Made by a program: the position numbers and the translations under genes. Below the pieces are notes generated by a model, which worked only from the letters and a program-made list of their open reading frames with translations, was not told where the DNA came from and did not search any database. This document shows positions 7,296-14,824 of a stretch of 15,873 nt of DNA, one piece after another. This DNA comes from DASPJL01 sp035628645 (GTDB lineage Bacteria > Bacteroidota > Bacteroidia > Cytophagales > Cyclobacteriaceae), in NCBI GenBank assembly GCA_035628645.1, contig DASPJL010000115.1:1-15873 (forward strand). The letters are read 5' to 3'. Position 1 is the first letter of the stretch. The number at the start of each line of letters is the position of its first letter.

Positions 7296-8012
7296 ATGAA
7301 CATACTATTACTTGGATATGGAAAAATGGGTAAAACAATTGAGCAGATAGCGCTTAGAAAGGGCCACACCATTTCCTTTATTGTTGACCAGAACAATTAT
7401 GATGATGTAAAGAAAGTTACCCCCGGAAGCGTTGATGTTGCCATTGAATTTACTCAACCTGACTCTGCTTTTAATAATTTGGCCTTCTGTATAGATAATA
7501 ATATACCGGTTGTTTCAGGAACCACAGGATGGCTGGAAAGAAGAAAAGAATTAGAGGAATATTGCAATAAAAAAGGAGGAGCGGTCTTTTTGTCTTCCAA
7601 TTTTAGTGTAGGTGTAAATCTCTTTTTCCACATCAATCAGATGGTGGCAAAAGTAATGAAGGATTATCCTGAATATAGTATAACTATGGAGGAGATTCAT
7701 CATACTGAAAAGAAAGATGCCCCGAGCGGAACTGCCATTACATTGGCAGAAAGAATAATGGAAGAATATCCTTCCAAAACTTCTTTTGTAAATGAGGAAG
7801 CCACTCAGGAAAATGAACTTCCCATTATTTCAAAAAGAATAGCAAATGTGCCTGGAACACATACGGTAAACTACAAATCAACTATTGACAGCATTGAGCT
7901 TACACACACTGCATTCGGCAGAGAAGGATTTGCGTCAGGTGCCGTGGTAGCCGCAGAGTGGATTGTAGGGAAAAAAGGCGTATTTGGAATGAAAGACTTA
8001 TTGAACTTCTAA
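7296..8012 (+). CDS. dapB: 4-hydroxy-tetrahydrodipicolinate reductase (DapB)
   Basis: A 238-residue enzyme that reduces the dihydrodipicolinate intermediate with NAD(P)H, on the route to diaminopimelate and lysine. The Rossmann motif GYGKMG is at 7-12, the GTTGW nucleotide-site motif at 75-79, and the signature EIHHTEKKDAPSGTA at 133-147. By analogy with E. coli, His135 is the catalytic acid and Lys139 binds substrate. It is shorter than the E. coli enzyme. The ATG at 7296 puts the Rossmann motif directly at the N-terminus, so no upstream start is needed. It follows DUF5683 on the same strand, but the 146-base repeat-rich spacer leaves open whether it is read from the parA promoter. It converges on ung. 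Confidence 0.95.
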   Translation: MNILLLGYGKMGKTIEQIALRKGHTISFIVDQNNYDDVKKVTPGSVDVAIEFTQPDSAFNNLAFCIDNNIPVVSGTTGWLERRKELEEYCNKKGGAVFLSSNFSVGVNLFFHINQMVAKVMKDYPEYSITMEEIHHTEKKDAPSGTAITLAERIMEEYPSKTSFVNEEATQENELPIISKRIANVPGTHTVNYKSTIDSIELTHTAFGREGFASGAVVAAEWIVGKKGVFGMKDLLNF

Positions 8013-8038
8013 GGGATAGAACTACCATTCTATCTCTT
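8011..8038. terminator. Hairpin between convergent dapB and ung
   Basis: AAGGGATAGAA (8011-8021) pairs with TTCTATCTCTT (8028-8038): 11 pairs including one G-U, with a 6-base loop. It spans both stop codons, so the arms are partly coding. The T-tract is poor (TTTAAGT), so termination strength is uncertain, but position and symmetry fit a shared terminator. Confidence 0.5.
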
Positions 8039-8684
8039 TAAGTCCCTTTGACTTTAAATATTCATTTGTTTTGCTGAAGTGCTTCCCTCCGAAAAACCCC
8101 CTTTCGGCAGAAAATGGAGAAGGGTGAGCGGAGGATAACACCAAATGTTTATTTGTATCAATAAAACTTCCCTTCTTTTGCGCATAAGCTCCCCAAAGTA
8201 TAAATACTACATTTTCCTTTTCCTCATTTACTTTTCGGATTACCTGATCTGTAAATTCTTCCCAACCTTTATTCTGGTGTGATCCGGGCGAGTTTTCTTT
8301 TACTGTAAGGGTAGCATTCAATAAAAAAACACCTTGCTTTGCCCACCTTTCCAGGTTTCCTGACTGAGGAATTGGTTTACCCAAATCATTTTGTATTTCT
8401 TTAAATATGTTCTTTAACGAAGGGGGAAACCGGACCCCATCATTTACTGAAAAAGATAGGCCATTGGCCTGTCCAGGGCCATGGTATGGATCTTGCCCTA
8501 TGATCACTACTTTTAACTGATCAAAAGGACATTTATCAAAAGCATTAAAAATTAATTTTCCCGGAGGATAAATTTTTTCTGTAGCATATTGTTCCTTTAA
8601 GAAACTTACAAGATCTACGAAATATGGTTTTTCAAATTCTCCGCTTAACCTTTTCTTCCAGGATTCATTAATAACTACTTGCAT
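8022..8684 (-). CDS. ung: Uracil-DNA glycosylase, family 1
   Basis: A 220-residue family-1 uracil-DNA glycosylase, which removes uracil from DNA to start base-excision repair. The catalytic motif GQDPYHGPGQANG is at 63-75 (Asp65 activates water, Tyr67 blocks thymine). LLNATLTV at 121-128 supplies the uracil-reading Asn123, and the DNA-intercalating loop HPSPFSAERGFFGG is at 187-200 with His187. The frame stays open to 8819, but the extra 45 residues are lysine- and aromatic-rich with no family match, and they would overlap the divergent apaG gene. The ATG at 8684 (MQVVINESWKKRL) gives the usual length and N-terminus. It converges on dapB and diverges from apaG across 141 bases. Confidence 0.95.
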   Translation of the reverse strand: MQVVINESWKKRLSGEFEKPYFVDLVSFLKEQYATEKIYPPGKLIFNAFDKCPFDQLKVVIIGQDPYHGPGQANGLSFSVNDGVRFPPSLKNIFKEIQNDLGKPIPQSGNLERWAKQGVFLLNATLTVKENSPGSHQNKGWEEFTDQVIRKVNEEKENVVFILWGAYAQKKGSFIDTNKHLVLSSAHPSPFSAERGFFGGKHFSKTNEYLKSKGLKEIEW

Positions 8685-8825
8685 ATTATAACAGTGTTCA
8701 ATTTCGAAAATACTATTTTGAAAACTTATTCTGATGTTATTGTACAAGAATTTTTTTTTCACTAATTTCCTTCCCGGCAAAAACAAATCTTTAAAATAAG
8801 TCGTTACCAAGTGAAACAAAATTCA

Positions 8826-9212
8826 ATGGTTACAGAAATTACAAATGGTGTAAAAGTAACTGTGGCTACTGATTATCAGCCAGAATATTCCAGTCCTATT
8901 CAATCTCACTTTGTATTTACATATAAAATTGTAATAGAAAATTGCAGTGAATTTACTATTCAGCTTCTTAGAAGACATTGGTTCATTCACGACAGTAATG
9001 GCGTTGTAAAGGAGGTGGAAGGAGATGGTGTAGTTGGACAACAACCTGTACTTGAGCCTGGAGAATTCCATCAATATGTATCCGGTTGCAATTTAAAAAC
9101 CAGCATTGGTAAAATGCGTGGAACTTACCTTATGGAACGAATAGTGGATGGAAAAAAATTTAAGGTAAACATTCCTGAATTTGTAATGATGGTTCCATAC
9201 CGCTTAAATTAG
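8826..9212 (+). CDS. apaG: ApaG domain protein
   Basis: A 128-residue single-domain ApaG protein with a fibronectin type III-like beta fold. Characteristic blocks are VTEITNGVKVTV at 2-13, YQPEYSSP, the central QLLRRHWFIHDSNG at 46-59, and EGDGVVGQQPVLEPGE at 65-80. ApaG has been linked genetically to cobalt/magnesium resistance and to diadenosine tetraphosphate levels, but its biochemical activity is unresolved. A GTG at 8811 in the same frame adds five residues. I chose the ATG at 8826 because it gives the standard MVTEITNGV start and length. The methyltransferase gene starts 17 bases after its stop, so the pair is probably co-transcribed. Confidence 0.93.
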   Translation: MVTEITNGVKVTVATDYQPEYSSPIQSHFVFTYKIVIENCSEFTIQLLRRHWFIHDSNGVVKEVEGDGVVGQQPVLEPGEFHQYVSGCNLKTSIGKMRGTYLMERIVDGKKFKVNIPEFVMMVPYRLN

Positions 9213-9229
9213 CGCTTAATCCCTTTTCT

Positions 9230-10015
9230 TTGGATAGAATTCTTCAAATACGAAGGTATCTTTATTATCTTCTTTATGCCAATGATGAACACCAGATACA
9301 TAGCCCATTTGTATTTGATTTTTACCTGAATACCATTGTGCGCAATGAAATACAACCTTCCTTTCAGGCGATCGAACACCTAAGGCGCAAAATGAAACGA
9401 AGCAATTTAAAAATTGAGGTAAAAGATTACGGAAGCGGCTCAATAAGGAATAACAAATCAAAGAGGGCGATAAGTACTATTGCAAGAAACAGCCTGAAGG
9501 CCAAAAAGTATGGGAGGCTTTTGTATAGAATTTCCAAGTTTTACAATCCGCAAGTAGCCCTTGAATTGGGTACTTCACTGGGTGTGACCACTTTATATCA
9601 GGCCCTTCCGCTTTCTCAAAACAGCTATTTATATACGCTGGAAGGATGTCCGGAAACATTACGAATTGCAAAGGAGAATTTGAAAAGTATTGATAGAAAC
9701 ATAAAAGTAGTTGAAGGGAATATAGACACAACGCTTCCAGACCTTTTAAAACAGATAAAGACATTGGATTACGTTTTTTTCGATGCTAACCATCGGTTGG
9801 AACCTACATTGAGGTACTTTGAACTTTGCCTGGAAAAGGCCCATGAAAATTCGATTTTTATTTTTGACGACATACACCGTTCAAAAGACATGGATAAATC
9901 ATGGAGCTTTATCAAAGCTCATAAACAAGTGATGCTGACTATAGATCTGTTTGAACTGGGCATTGTTCTATTTAGGAAAAATCAACCGAAGCAACACTTT
10001 CTGCTGCAATTTTGA
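9230..10015 (+). CDS. Class I SAM-dependent methyltransferase
   Basis: A 261-residue soluble protein with a Rossmann-type methyltransferase core. Motif I, VALELGTSLGVTT, is at 109-121; acidic motif II, YTLEG, at 135-139; and LDYVFFDANH at 179-188 followed by IFIFDDIHRS at 209-218 resembles the aspartates of metal-dependent O-methyltransferases. The N-terminal HSPFVFDFY (24-32) recurs, from memory, in Bacteroidota methyltransferases of unknown substrate. The likely start is the TTG at 9230: it captures this conserved N-terminus, and the first in-frame ATG, Met55, would discard it. No substrate can be assigned. It follows apaG closely. Confidence 0.82.
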   Translation: MDRILQIRRYLYYLLYANDEHQIHSPFVFDFYLNTIVRNEIQPSFQAIEHLRRKMKRSNLKIEVKDYGSGSIRNNKSKRAISTIARNSLKAKKYGRLLYRISKFYNPQVALELGTSLGVTTLYQALPLSQNSYLYTLEGCPETLRIAKENLKSIDRNIKVVEGNIDTTLPDLLKQIKTLDYVFFDANHRLEPTLRYFELCLEKAHENSIFIFDDIHRSKDMDKSWSFIKAHKQVMLTIDLFELGIVLFRKNQPKQHFLLQF

Positions 10016-10158
10016 TTTACCGATTCGATAAATGTCAGGAGGAAATATTATAATTAATTTAAGTTGAATTTATAAAAATTTTAAGGTGGGAAAACTATAC
10101 CTTTATTTGTTTTGTATTCTATGAATGATAATTAATTTAGTGATATTTAACCATTTCA

Positions 10159-10188
10159 TTGATTAGAGACAATAAAAATCTATTTTTG
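10159..10188 (+). promoter_or_regulatory. Bacteroidota-type promoter for the coiled-coil gene
   Basis: TTG at 10159-10161, a 19-base spacer, and TATTTTTG at 10181-10188. This is an exact match to the Bacteroidota -33 (TTG) and -7 (TAnnTTTG) elements at canonical spacing. Transcription would start near 10195, leaving a short leader of about 25 bases before the ATG at 10221. Confidence 0.72.
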
Positions 10189-10220
10189 CAATTTAAAAAA
10201 CACCAGTAGTAAATTATATT

Positions 10221-11150
10221 ATGGAAGAAAATGAAAATTTTAATGTGGAGAAGAAGAGTAACAAAAGATTTTTTTTAATAGCTATAATTATTGTTCTTCT
10301 CATCATAAATGCTGTAAAATTTTATCTGGATTATAGGGACTCAAAGGAGAAGGATGAAATCATCAGCAGTAAAAATGTAGAGCTGGAACAGACTTATGAC
10401 AAGCTAGAAAATGTAAGCCAGGAACTCGAAGGGAAAATTGAAGAAATTAAAAGGCTGGGCGGAAATGTAGATTCCCTCATTTTGATACAAAAAGAATTAG
10501 AGGCGGATAAAATCGCGCTCAAAAGATCCGGGGCTATTGCAAAGAAAAACTATGATGAAATTAAAGATAAGCTGGAAGGCTATGAATATCTGCTGAGGCA
10601 AAAAGACCAGGAAATAGAACAACTGAAAGCACATTCCAAAGTTCTTTTTGAGGAAAACAAGGATCTTAAGACGCAGAAAAATGTCCTTTCTGATTCCATT
10701 AGCAAAATTGCCCAAACCCGCGAGCAGCTTGCTGAAAAACTCGCCACTGCCTCAGTTTTGAAAGCAGAAAATATTAACGTAGTGGCCATTTCGGATAAAG
10801 GAAAAGAAAAAGACGGCGGAGAATACAAATCCAAGCAGATCGATAAGATAAAGGTTTCCTTCAACCTGGCCGAGAACAAGGTTGCTAAAATTGAAGGCAA
10901 AGAAATATTGCTAAGTATAGTAGATCCTAATGGAAGCCCTCTTTATGATGTTTCTACAGGGTCAGGCACTTTTGTTTTCAATGGTAAAGAACAATTCTAC
11001 TCGGCTAAACAAGAAATCCTTTTTGATAACACCATGCAGCAACTTTCTTTTATTTATGACAAAGGAAGCGAGTTTGACAAAGGAAGCTATAAAGTAGACA
11101 TTTATGCTGAAGGAAATAAAATAGGCACCAGTTCTTTTGTTGTAAAATAG
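10221..11150 (+). CDS. Membrane-anchored coiled-coil protein with C-terminal beta domain
   Basis: A 309-residue protein I do not recognise. A charged N-terminus precedes one membrane segment at about 17-36 (RFFLIAIIIVLLIINAVKFY). A long stretch rich in Glu, Lys, Leu and Gln at about 41-178 looks like an extended coiled coil. A glycine- and lysine-rich linker (192-206) leads to a beta-rich C-terminal domain at 208-309 (IDKIKVSFNLAENKVAKI, then alternating strands ending SYKVDIYAEGNKIGTSSFVV). The N-in, C-out arrangement would place a rod-mounted domain in the periplasm. Functions such as envelope spacing or polysaccharide/lipid transport support are guesses. It has its own promoter and converges on the mla operon, sharing a terminator with it. 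Confidence 0.75.
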   Translation: MEENENFNVEKKSNKRFFLIAIIIVLLIINAVKFYLDYRDSKEKDEIISSKNVELEQTYDKLENVSQELEGKIEEIKRLGGNVDSLILIQKELEADKIALKRSGAIAKKNYDEIKDKLEGYEYLLRQKDQEIEQLKAHSKVLFEENKDLKTQKNVLSDSISKIAQTREQLAEKLATASVLKAENINVVAISDKGKEKDGGEYKSKQIDKIKVSFNLAENKVAKIEGKEILLSIVDPNGSPLYDVSTGSGTFVFNGKEQFYSAKQEILFDNTMQQLSFIYDKGSEFDKGSYKVDIYAEGNKIGTSSFVVK

Positions 11151-11167
11151 CAACTAAAAAATACAAT

Positions 11168-11208
11168 AAAAGGAGAGCAGGTTATTTATACTTACTCTCC
11201 TTTTTTTT
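11168..11208. terminator. Bidirectional terminator between the coiled-coil gene and mlaD
   Basis: AAAAGGAGAG (11168-11177) pairs with CTCTCCTTTT (11195-11204), with a 17-base loop and eight T residues at 11201-11208. On the minus strand the mirrored A/T runs are also present. The right arm lies inside the last codons of mlaD (its stop is at 11182), so the terminator and the mlaD 3' end overlap. Confidence 0.75.
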
Positions 11209-12156
11209 GTCTTTTCCTATGAACAGATTAAGGAGCCAGCTATTGTTAATTTTTTCGGTCGTACTTTCAATGCCTACGGCGGCATCGCTTATTTCCGCTA
11301 ATGTCTGATTGATATTTACAGCCATAGAAGTATCCGTTAACAACCTCCCTACCGTTCCTTCTTTATTGTTCAAATGCTGACTAAAAGCCACAATTTCATC
11401 TGTCGCTACAACGGCATTTCTGCTTGCCACTCTAAGCGTGTCTACCATACCTTCCAAACCGTCATAGATTGATTCATTGACCATCAGCTTTCCGAGGCTT
11501 CCTTCTCCCTTTCTGACTTTTGAAGCCAGATAAACAAAATCATCGGTAATTTCCACCACATTTTTTCCACTCCTGTTATAAGCGCTCAGAATGGAATTCA
11601 AAGTACTGTACATTTGATCATCACTGATTAATTTACCAATAGTCCCCTCTCCATCATTAATTTTATTACTCATCTTTGCAAGATTTCCAACCAAAACCTT
11701 GGCCTCATTCCCGGTTTCCTGGAGCATTACCATCAATTCATCTATATCTACCGGCTCGGTGGATTTTAACTTATCACCCTCTGCTATTGTCAAAGCGCTT
11801 TCCGAACCTGACGTCAGATTGATAACCTTATCGCCCATAAGACCTTCAGATCCGATTATAGCCATTGCATCCTTCCTAATGAATTTGCTTGCACTTTTGT
11901 CAATTAGAAGCGTTACGCTAACCAATCGATTGCTAATAATTTCTATCTCCTTTACCGTTCCCACCGTAATACCTGAAAACCTGACATTGTTGCCAACCTG
12001 AAGACCGCCCACATTTTCAAAAGTGGTGACAATCTGAGTATTGGATCCGAAAAGGTTCTGACGGCTTCCTACGAAGTAAATGCCTCCGATAAAAAGGAGT
12101 ATTCCCAAAGAGATAAAAATCCCCAATTTTATATTGCTTGCGATTTTTTTGTTCAT
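11182..12156 (-). CDS. mlaD: MCE/MlaD-family lipid-transport protein with C-terminal repeats
   Basis: A 324-residue inner-membrane-anchored protein. One membrane segment (11-29) is followed by an MCE domain at about 40-117 (FENVGGLQVGNNVRFSGITV at 46-65, GSEGLMGDKVINL at 102-114). MCE domains form hexameric rings that carry phospholipids across the periplasm from an MlaE/MlaF ABC complex. The helical C-terminus is much longer than in E. coli MlaD and contains three copies of a GEGT-x-GKL motif at 169, 217 and 265, exactly 48 residues apart. It is the last gene of the operon, 12 bases after mlaF. In family terms this is an extended MlaD/PqiB-type protein; transport direction cannot be read from the sequence. 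Confidence 0.9.
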   Translation of the reverse strand: MNKKIASNIKLGIFISLGILLFIGGIYFVGSRQNLFGSNTQIVTTFENVGGLQVGNNVRFSGITVGTVKEIEIISNRLVSVTLLIDKSASKFIRKDAMAIIGSEGLMGDKVINLTSGSESALTIAEGDKLKSTEPVDIDELMVMLQETGNEAKVLVGNLAKMSNKINDGEGTIGKLISDDQMYSTLNSILSAYNRSGKNVVEITDDFVYLASKVRKGEGSLGKLMVNESIYDGLEGMVDTLRVASRNAVVATDEIVAFSQHLNNKEGTVGRLLTDTSMAVNINQTLAEISDAAVGIESTTEKINNSWLLNLFIGKDKKKESKYK

Positions 12157-12168
12157 AGTATTAAAAAT

Positions 12169-12963
12169 TTATTCAAAAAACGCCCTGATCCAAGGATCAT
12201 CGGAATGTTCAAGTTCATCAAAGGCTCCTTCGGCATAAAAGACGCCGTCTTTTAATAGGTAAATTCTGTTAGCAGTTATCTTAGCACAGGATATATCGTG
12301 GGTAATTATGATAGAAGATATATGGTATTTCTCCTGCATTTCTAGTATTAACTCACTTATTTCTCTCGAGGTTACAGGATCAAGTCCCGTGGTAGGCTCG
12401 TCGTAAAGCATTATTTCGGGCTTTAATATTAAAGTTCTGGCCAGTGCAATCCGCTTTTTCATTCCTCCTGAAAGCTCAGCAGGCATTTTATTTCTTGCTT
12501 CCACCAGCCCTACACTTTCCAGCGCTTCCAGAACCAAATCTTTTATCTCGCCGCGCGAAGGCACTTTGAGCTGTCTTTTTAGAGGAAACTCAAGATTTTC
12601 TTTTACCGTCATTGAGTCATATAAAGCACCTCCCTGAAATAAAAAACCAACCTTCCTGCGGATTTTAATTAAATCTTCCTCATCCTCTACTCCATCCAAA
12701 ATGTCTGTTCCAAATACTTTAAGCACGCCCGCATCAGGATAAGCCAACCCCACAATACATTGAATAAATACCGACTTTCCCGTACCAGACTTTCCTAAAA
12801 CTACCGCATTCTGTTGCTTGTGCAACTCAAAATTTATATCCGTAAGTACCTGTTTGTTTCCAAATGATTTCCGGACATGGATAAATTCAATAACTTTTTC
12901 ATTTCCTGATGAGGATTGAGGGTCGTCTGATTTTGGTTTCCTAATGGCAAAAGGTTCTGTCAT
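12169..12963 (-). CDS. mlaF: MlaF-type ABC transporter ATPase
   Basis: A 264-residue ABC ATPase of the MCE-transporter class. Walker A GKSGTGKS is at 57-64, the Q-loop FLFQGGALYDSMTV at 107-120, the signature LSGGMKKRIALART at 164-177, Walker B IMLYDEPTTGLDP at 184-196 with Glu189, and the switch histidine in ITHD (His222). The Q-loop context GGALYDSMTVKENL and the GGMKKR signature are typical of MlaF/Ttg2A rather than of nutrient importers. A polar, serine-rich tail of about 24 residues precedes the domain. It lies 30 bases after mlaE and 12 bases before mlaD. It would power lipid movement through MlaE to the MCE ring. Confidence 0.93.
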   Translation of the reverse strand: MTEPFAIRKPKSDDPQSSSGNEKVIEFIHVRKSFGNKQVLTDINFELHKQQNAVVLGKSGTGKSVFIQCIVGLAYPDAGVLKVFGTDILDGVEDEEDLIKIRRKVGFLFQGGALYDSMTVKENLEFPLKRQLKVPSRGEIKDLVLEALESVGLVEARNKMPAELSGGMKKRIALARTLILKPEIMLYDEPTTGLDPVTSREISELILEMQEKYHISSIIITHDISCAKITANRIYLLKDGVFYAEGAFDELEHSDDPWIRAFFE

Positions 12964-12993
12964 TGTTGTCGTTCCATTTTTTTGAAACTAAAT

Positions 12994-13848
12994 CTAGTTA
13001 TATACGAATATTTGGGTCAGTTGAACGGCAATCATGTCTATTATAAATACGGTCAGTGATGAAAGTACAACAGCGGAATTCGCCGCAGTACCTACACCTA
13101 CAGTACCTTGTGAAGCGTTATACCCCTTAAAACAACCTATAACACCAATAGCAAATCCGAAAAAGAAGGTTTTAATTGTTGCAGGAAACACATCACTGAA
13201 CTGCAGGGCTCCCAGCGCCTGATAAAAGTAAAGTTCTATATTGATGTTGCTATTGATGTTCAAGGCAACATAAGAACCGAACAATCCAATGGCATCAGCA
13301 TAAAAAACCAGGATAGGCACCATTAGAGTAGTGCTGATTACCCGTGTTACTACTATATAGTTGTATGGATTCGCACCTGACACGGCCATGGCATCAATCT
13401 GCTCGGTTACTTTCATTGACCCAAGCTCTGCGCCTATACTTGACCCTACTTTACCAGCACAAATTAAAGCCGTGAGGACAGGCCCGATCTCCCGGATCAG
13501 AGATATGGAGATCATGGACGGAATAAGAGATTCTGCGCCAAAATCGACCATGGTAGGCCTCACTTGTAAAGTCATCACCAAACCAATAATAAACCCGGAT
13601 AACCCTACCAAAAAAAGAGATTGATAACCAAGCTTATAAGCCTGATTCAGTATTTCCCTGAATTCAAACGGAGGTTTAAAAATCTCCAGAAAAAACTTCA
13701 CTGTAAACCTGGACAACTGGGCCAACTCTATAAAAAAATCCTGAAGCAGGATAGGCATATTTTTGTACCTTTCATCAATCACTTCACTCTCTTCGCGATG
13801 AGAAAGGGTTTTATGAATTTTTCTTTTCGTAGGAGTTTTGTGCTTCAT
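12994..13848 (-). CDS. mlaE: MlaE-type ABC permease
   Basis: A 284-residue permease of the MlaE family and first gene of the mla operon. The signature REIGPVLTALICAGKVGSS at 119-137, running on through IGAELGSMKVTEQIDAM to 154, is the family's conserved block. Membrane segments lie near 76-95, 121-141, 169-196, 226-240 and 259-280. Each MlaE would pair with another, with MlaF below and the MlaD ring above. The N-terminus carries about 30 extra charged residues (KHKTPTKRKIHKTL...). An internal ATG at 13758 (MPILLQDFF) would remove them. I kept the upstream start because it is preceded by an A-rich leader, usual in Bacteroidota. No mlaB or mlaC gene is adjacent. Confidence 0.9.
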   Translation of the reverse strand: MKHKTPTKRKIHKTLSHREESEVIDERYKNMPILLQDFFIELAQLSRFTVKFFLEIFKPPFEFREILNQAYKLGYQSLFLVGLSGFIIGLVMTLQVRPTMVDFGAESLIPSMISISLIREIGPVLTALICAGKVGSSIGAELGSMKVTEQIDAMAVSGANPYNYIVVTRVISTTLMVPILVFYADAIGLFGSYVALNINSNINIELYFYQALGALQFSDVFPATIKTFFFGFAIGVIGCFKGYNASQGTVGVGTAANSAVVLSSLTVFIIDMIAVQLTQIFVYN

Positions 13849-13963
13849 CTTAAGTTTTATTGTTTTTGCCGGAATAGTTTCAGCCTCTATCCATTGTCTA
13901 AATCCTAAGGTTTAAACGAATTTTACCGAAAGAGTTTTTGTAAATGATAAGGAGGTGAATTTA

Positions 13964-13995
13964 TTTGGGAGTAGCCTTCCGATGTGTTAACTTTA
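13964..13995 (+). promoter_or_regulatory. Probable promoter of the peroxiredoxin gene
   Basis: TTTG at 13964-13967, a 20-base spacer, and TAACTTTA at 13988-13995, one mismatch from TAnnTTTG. This would start transcription near 14002 and give a short leader containing the strong ribosome-binding site. A weaker alternative, TTG 13938-13940 with TTTATTTG 13960-13967, overlaps it. Confidence 0.45.
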
Positions 13996-14017
13996 GCATC
14001 CTATGTTTAACTAAAAA

Positions 14018-14024
14018 AAGGAGG
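14018..14024 (+). promoter_or_regulatory. Strong Shine-Dalgarno of the peroxiredoxin gene
   Basis: AAGGAGG, five bases before the ATG at 14030. Such a consensus ribosome-binding site is uncommon in Bacteroidota, where most starts in this window lack one. It fixes the start codon and suggests high expression. Confidence 0.8.
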
Positions 14025-14029
14025 AAAAA

Positions 14030-14665
14030 ATGTCACTTAGATTAGGAGATATTGCCCCCGATTTTACCGCTGAAACTACAGAAGGTAAAGTCGAATTCCA
14101 CAAATGGATTGGGGATAGCTGGTGTGTTCTATTTTCACACCCTGCAGATTATACACCTGTATGTACTACCGAGCTTGGAATGGTTGCCAAGTATAAAAAA
14201 GATTTCGAAAAAAGAAACGCCAAGGTAATCGCCGTGAGTGTGGATAATTTGGAATCGCATAACGGATGGATAAAGGACATCAATGAGACACAGAACTGTA
14301 CGATGAATTATCCTGTTATCGCTGATCCTGACAGAACAGTAGCTAATTTATATGGAATGATTCATCCTAATTCCAGCGAAAGCTTTGCTGTACGCTCTGT
14401 ATTCATCATAGGGCCAGATAAAAAAATCAAGTTGATGATTACTTATCCGGCTTCCACAGGAAGGAATTTCGATGAAATAGTAAGGGTGCTTGATTCTTTG
14501 CAACTTACGGCTAATTATAGTGTAGCGACCCCAGCCAATTGGGTAGATGGACAGGAAGTAGTTATATCGCCGGCCATAAAAGATGCTGATATTCCTGGAA
14601 AATTCCCTAAAGGACATACGCACATCAAACCTTATTTGAGGATGACTCCTCAGCCTAATAAGTAG
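14030..14665 (+). CDS. 1-Cys peroxiredoxin (Prx6 type)
   Basis: A 211-residue peroxiredoxin that reduces hydrogen peroxide or organic peroxides in the cytoplasm. The peroxidatic motif HPADYTPVCTTELG at 37-50 contains Cys45, with Thr42 and Arg122 (FAVRSVF) completing the usual Pro/Thr/Cys/Arg site. The PVCTTE form and the C-terminal 1-cysPrx_C segment (TPANWVDGQEVVI at 167-179, then a proline-rich tail) place it in the Prx6/1-Cys group rather than with AhpC. No cysteine lies in the C-terminal half where a resolving Cys would sit; Cys32 and Cys90 are the only others. Its reductant must be external. It stands alone with its own promoter, strong ribosome-binding site and terminator. Confidence 0.93.
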   Translation: MSLRLGDIAPDFTAETTEGKVEFHKWIGDSWCVLFSHPADYTPVCTTELGMVAKYKKDFEKRNAKVIAVSVDNLESHNGWIKDINETQNCTMNYPVIADPDRTVANLYGMIHPNSSESFAVRSVFIIGPDKKIKLMITYPASTGRNFDEIVRVLDSLQLTANYSVATPANWVDGQEVVISPAIKDADIPGKFPKGHTHIKPYLRMTPQPNK

Positions 14666-14687
14666 TTGAGTCAGTAAATTAAAAAGG

Positions 14688-14713
14688 AAGGTCAAAGAAA
14701 TTTGACCTTTTTT
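14688..14713 (+). terminator. Intrinsic terminator of the peroxiredoxin gene
   Basis: A perfect 9-bp stem AAGGTCAAA (14688-14696) / TTTGACCTT (14701-14709), closed by a GAAA tetraloop and followed by a T-run to 14713. A GNRA loop and U-tract make this the cleanest terminator in the window, 22 bases after the stop codon. Confidence 0.92.
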
Positions 14714-14738
14714 GTTTTTAAACATTCCTGAACCAATG

Positions 14739-14824
14739 AACCACGGAGAAAACGGAGGTTTGCACAGAGGAATGGAGGATTTTAATTCTTTGTGTTCTCG
14801 GTATTTTCTCTGAGTTCTGTGGTT
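14739..14824. repeat. Imperfect palindromic intergenic repeat bounded by AACCAC/GTGGTT
   Basis: The left arm (AACCACGGAGAAAACGGAGG from 14739) and the reverse complement of the right arm (AACCACAGAACTCAGAGAAA from 14824) can be aligned with gaps. Both contain AACCAC, GAGAAAA and a following CACA(G/A)AG. The whole 86-bp element could fold into a long imperfect hairpin. Its CTCTGTGTT/ACCACAGAG style resembles dispersed intergenic repeats known from many bacterial genomes; that comparison is from memory. Confidence 0.6.

Noticed and set aside
8685..8819. N-terminal extension of ung
   Set aside because: No family match, overlaps the divergent apaG start, and the internal ATG at 8684 gives the standard enzyme.
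9216..9461. Minus-strand frame opposite the methyltransferase
   Set aside because: Antisense shadow of a recognised coding region with no independent start signal or family.
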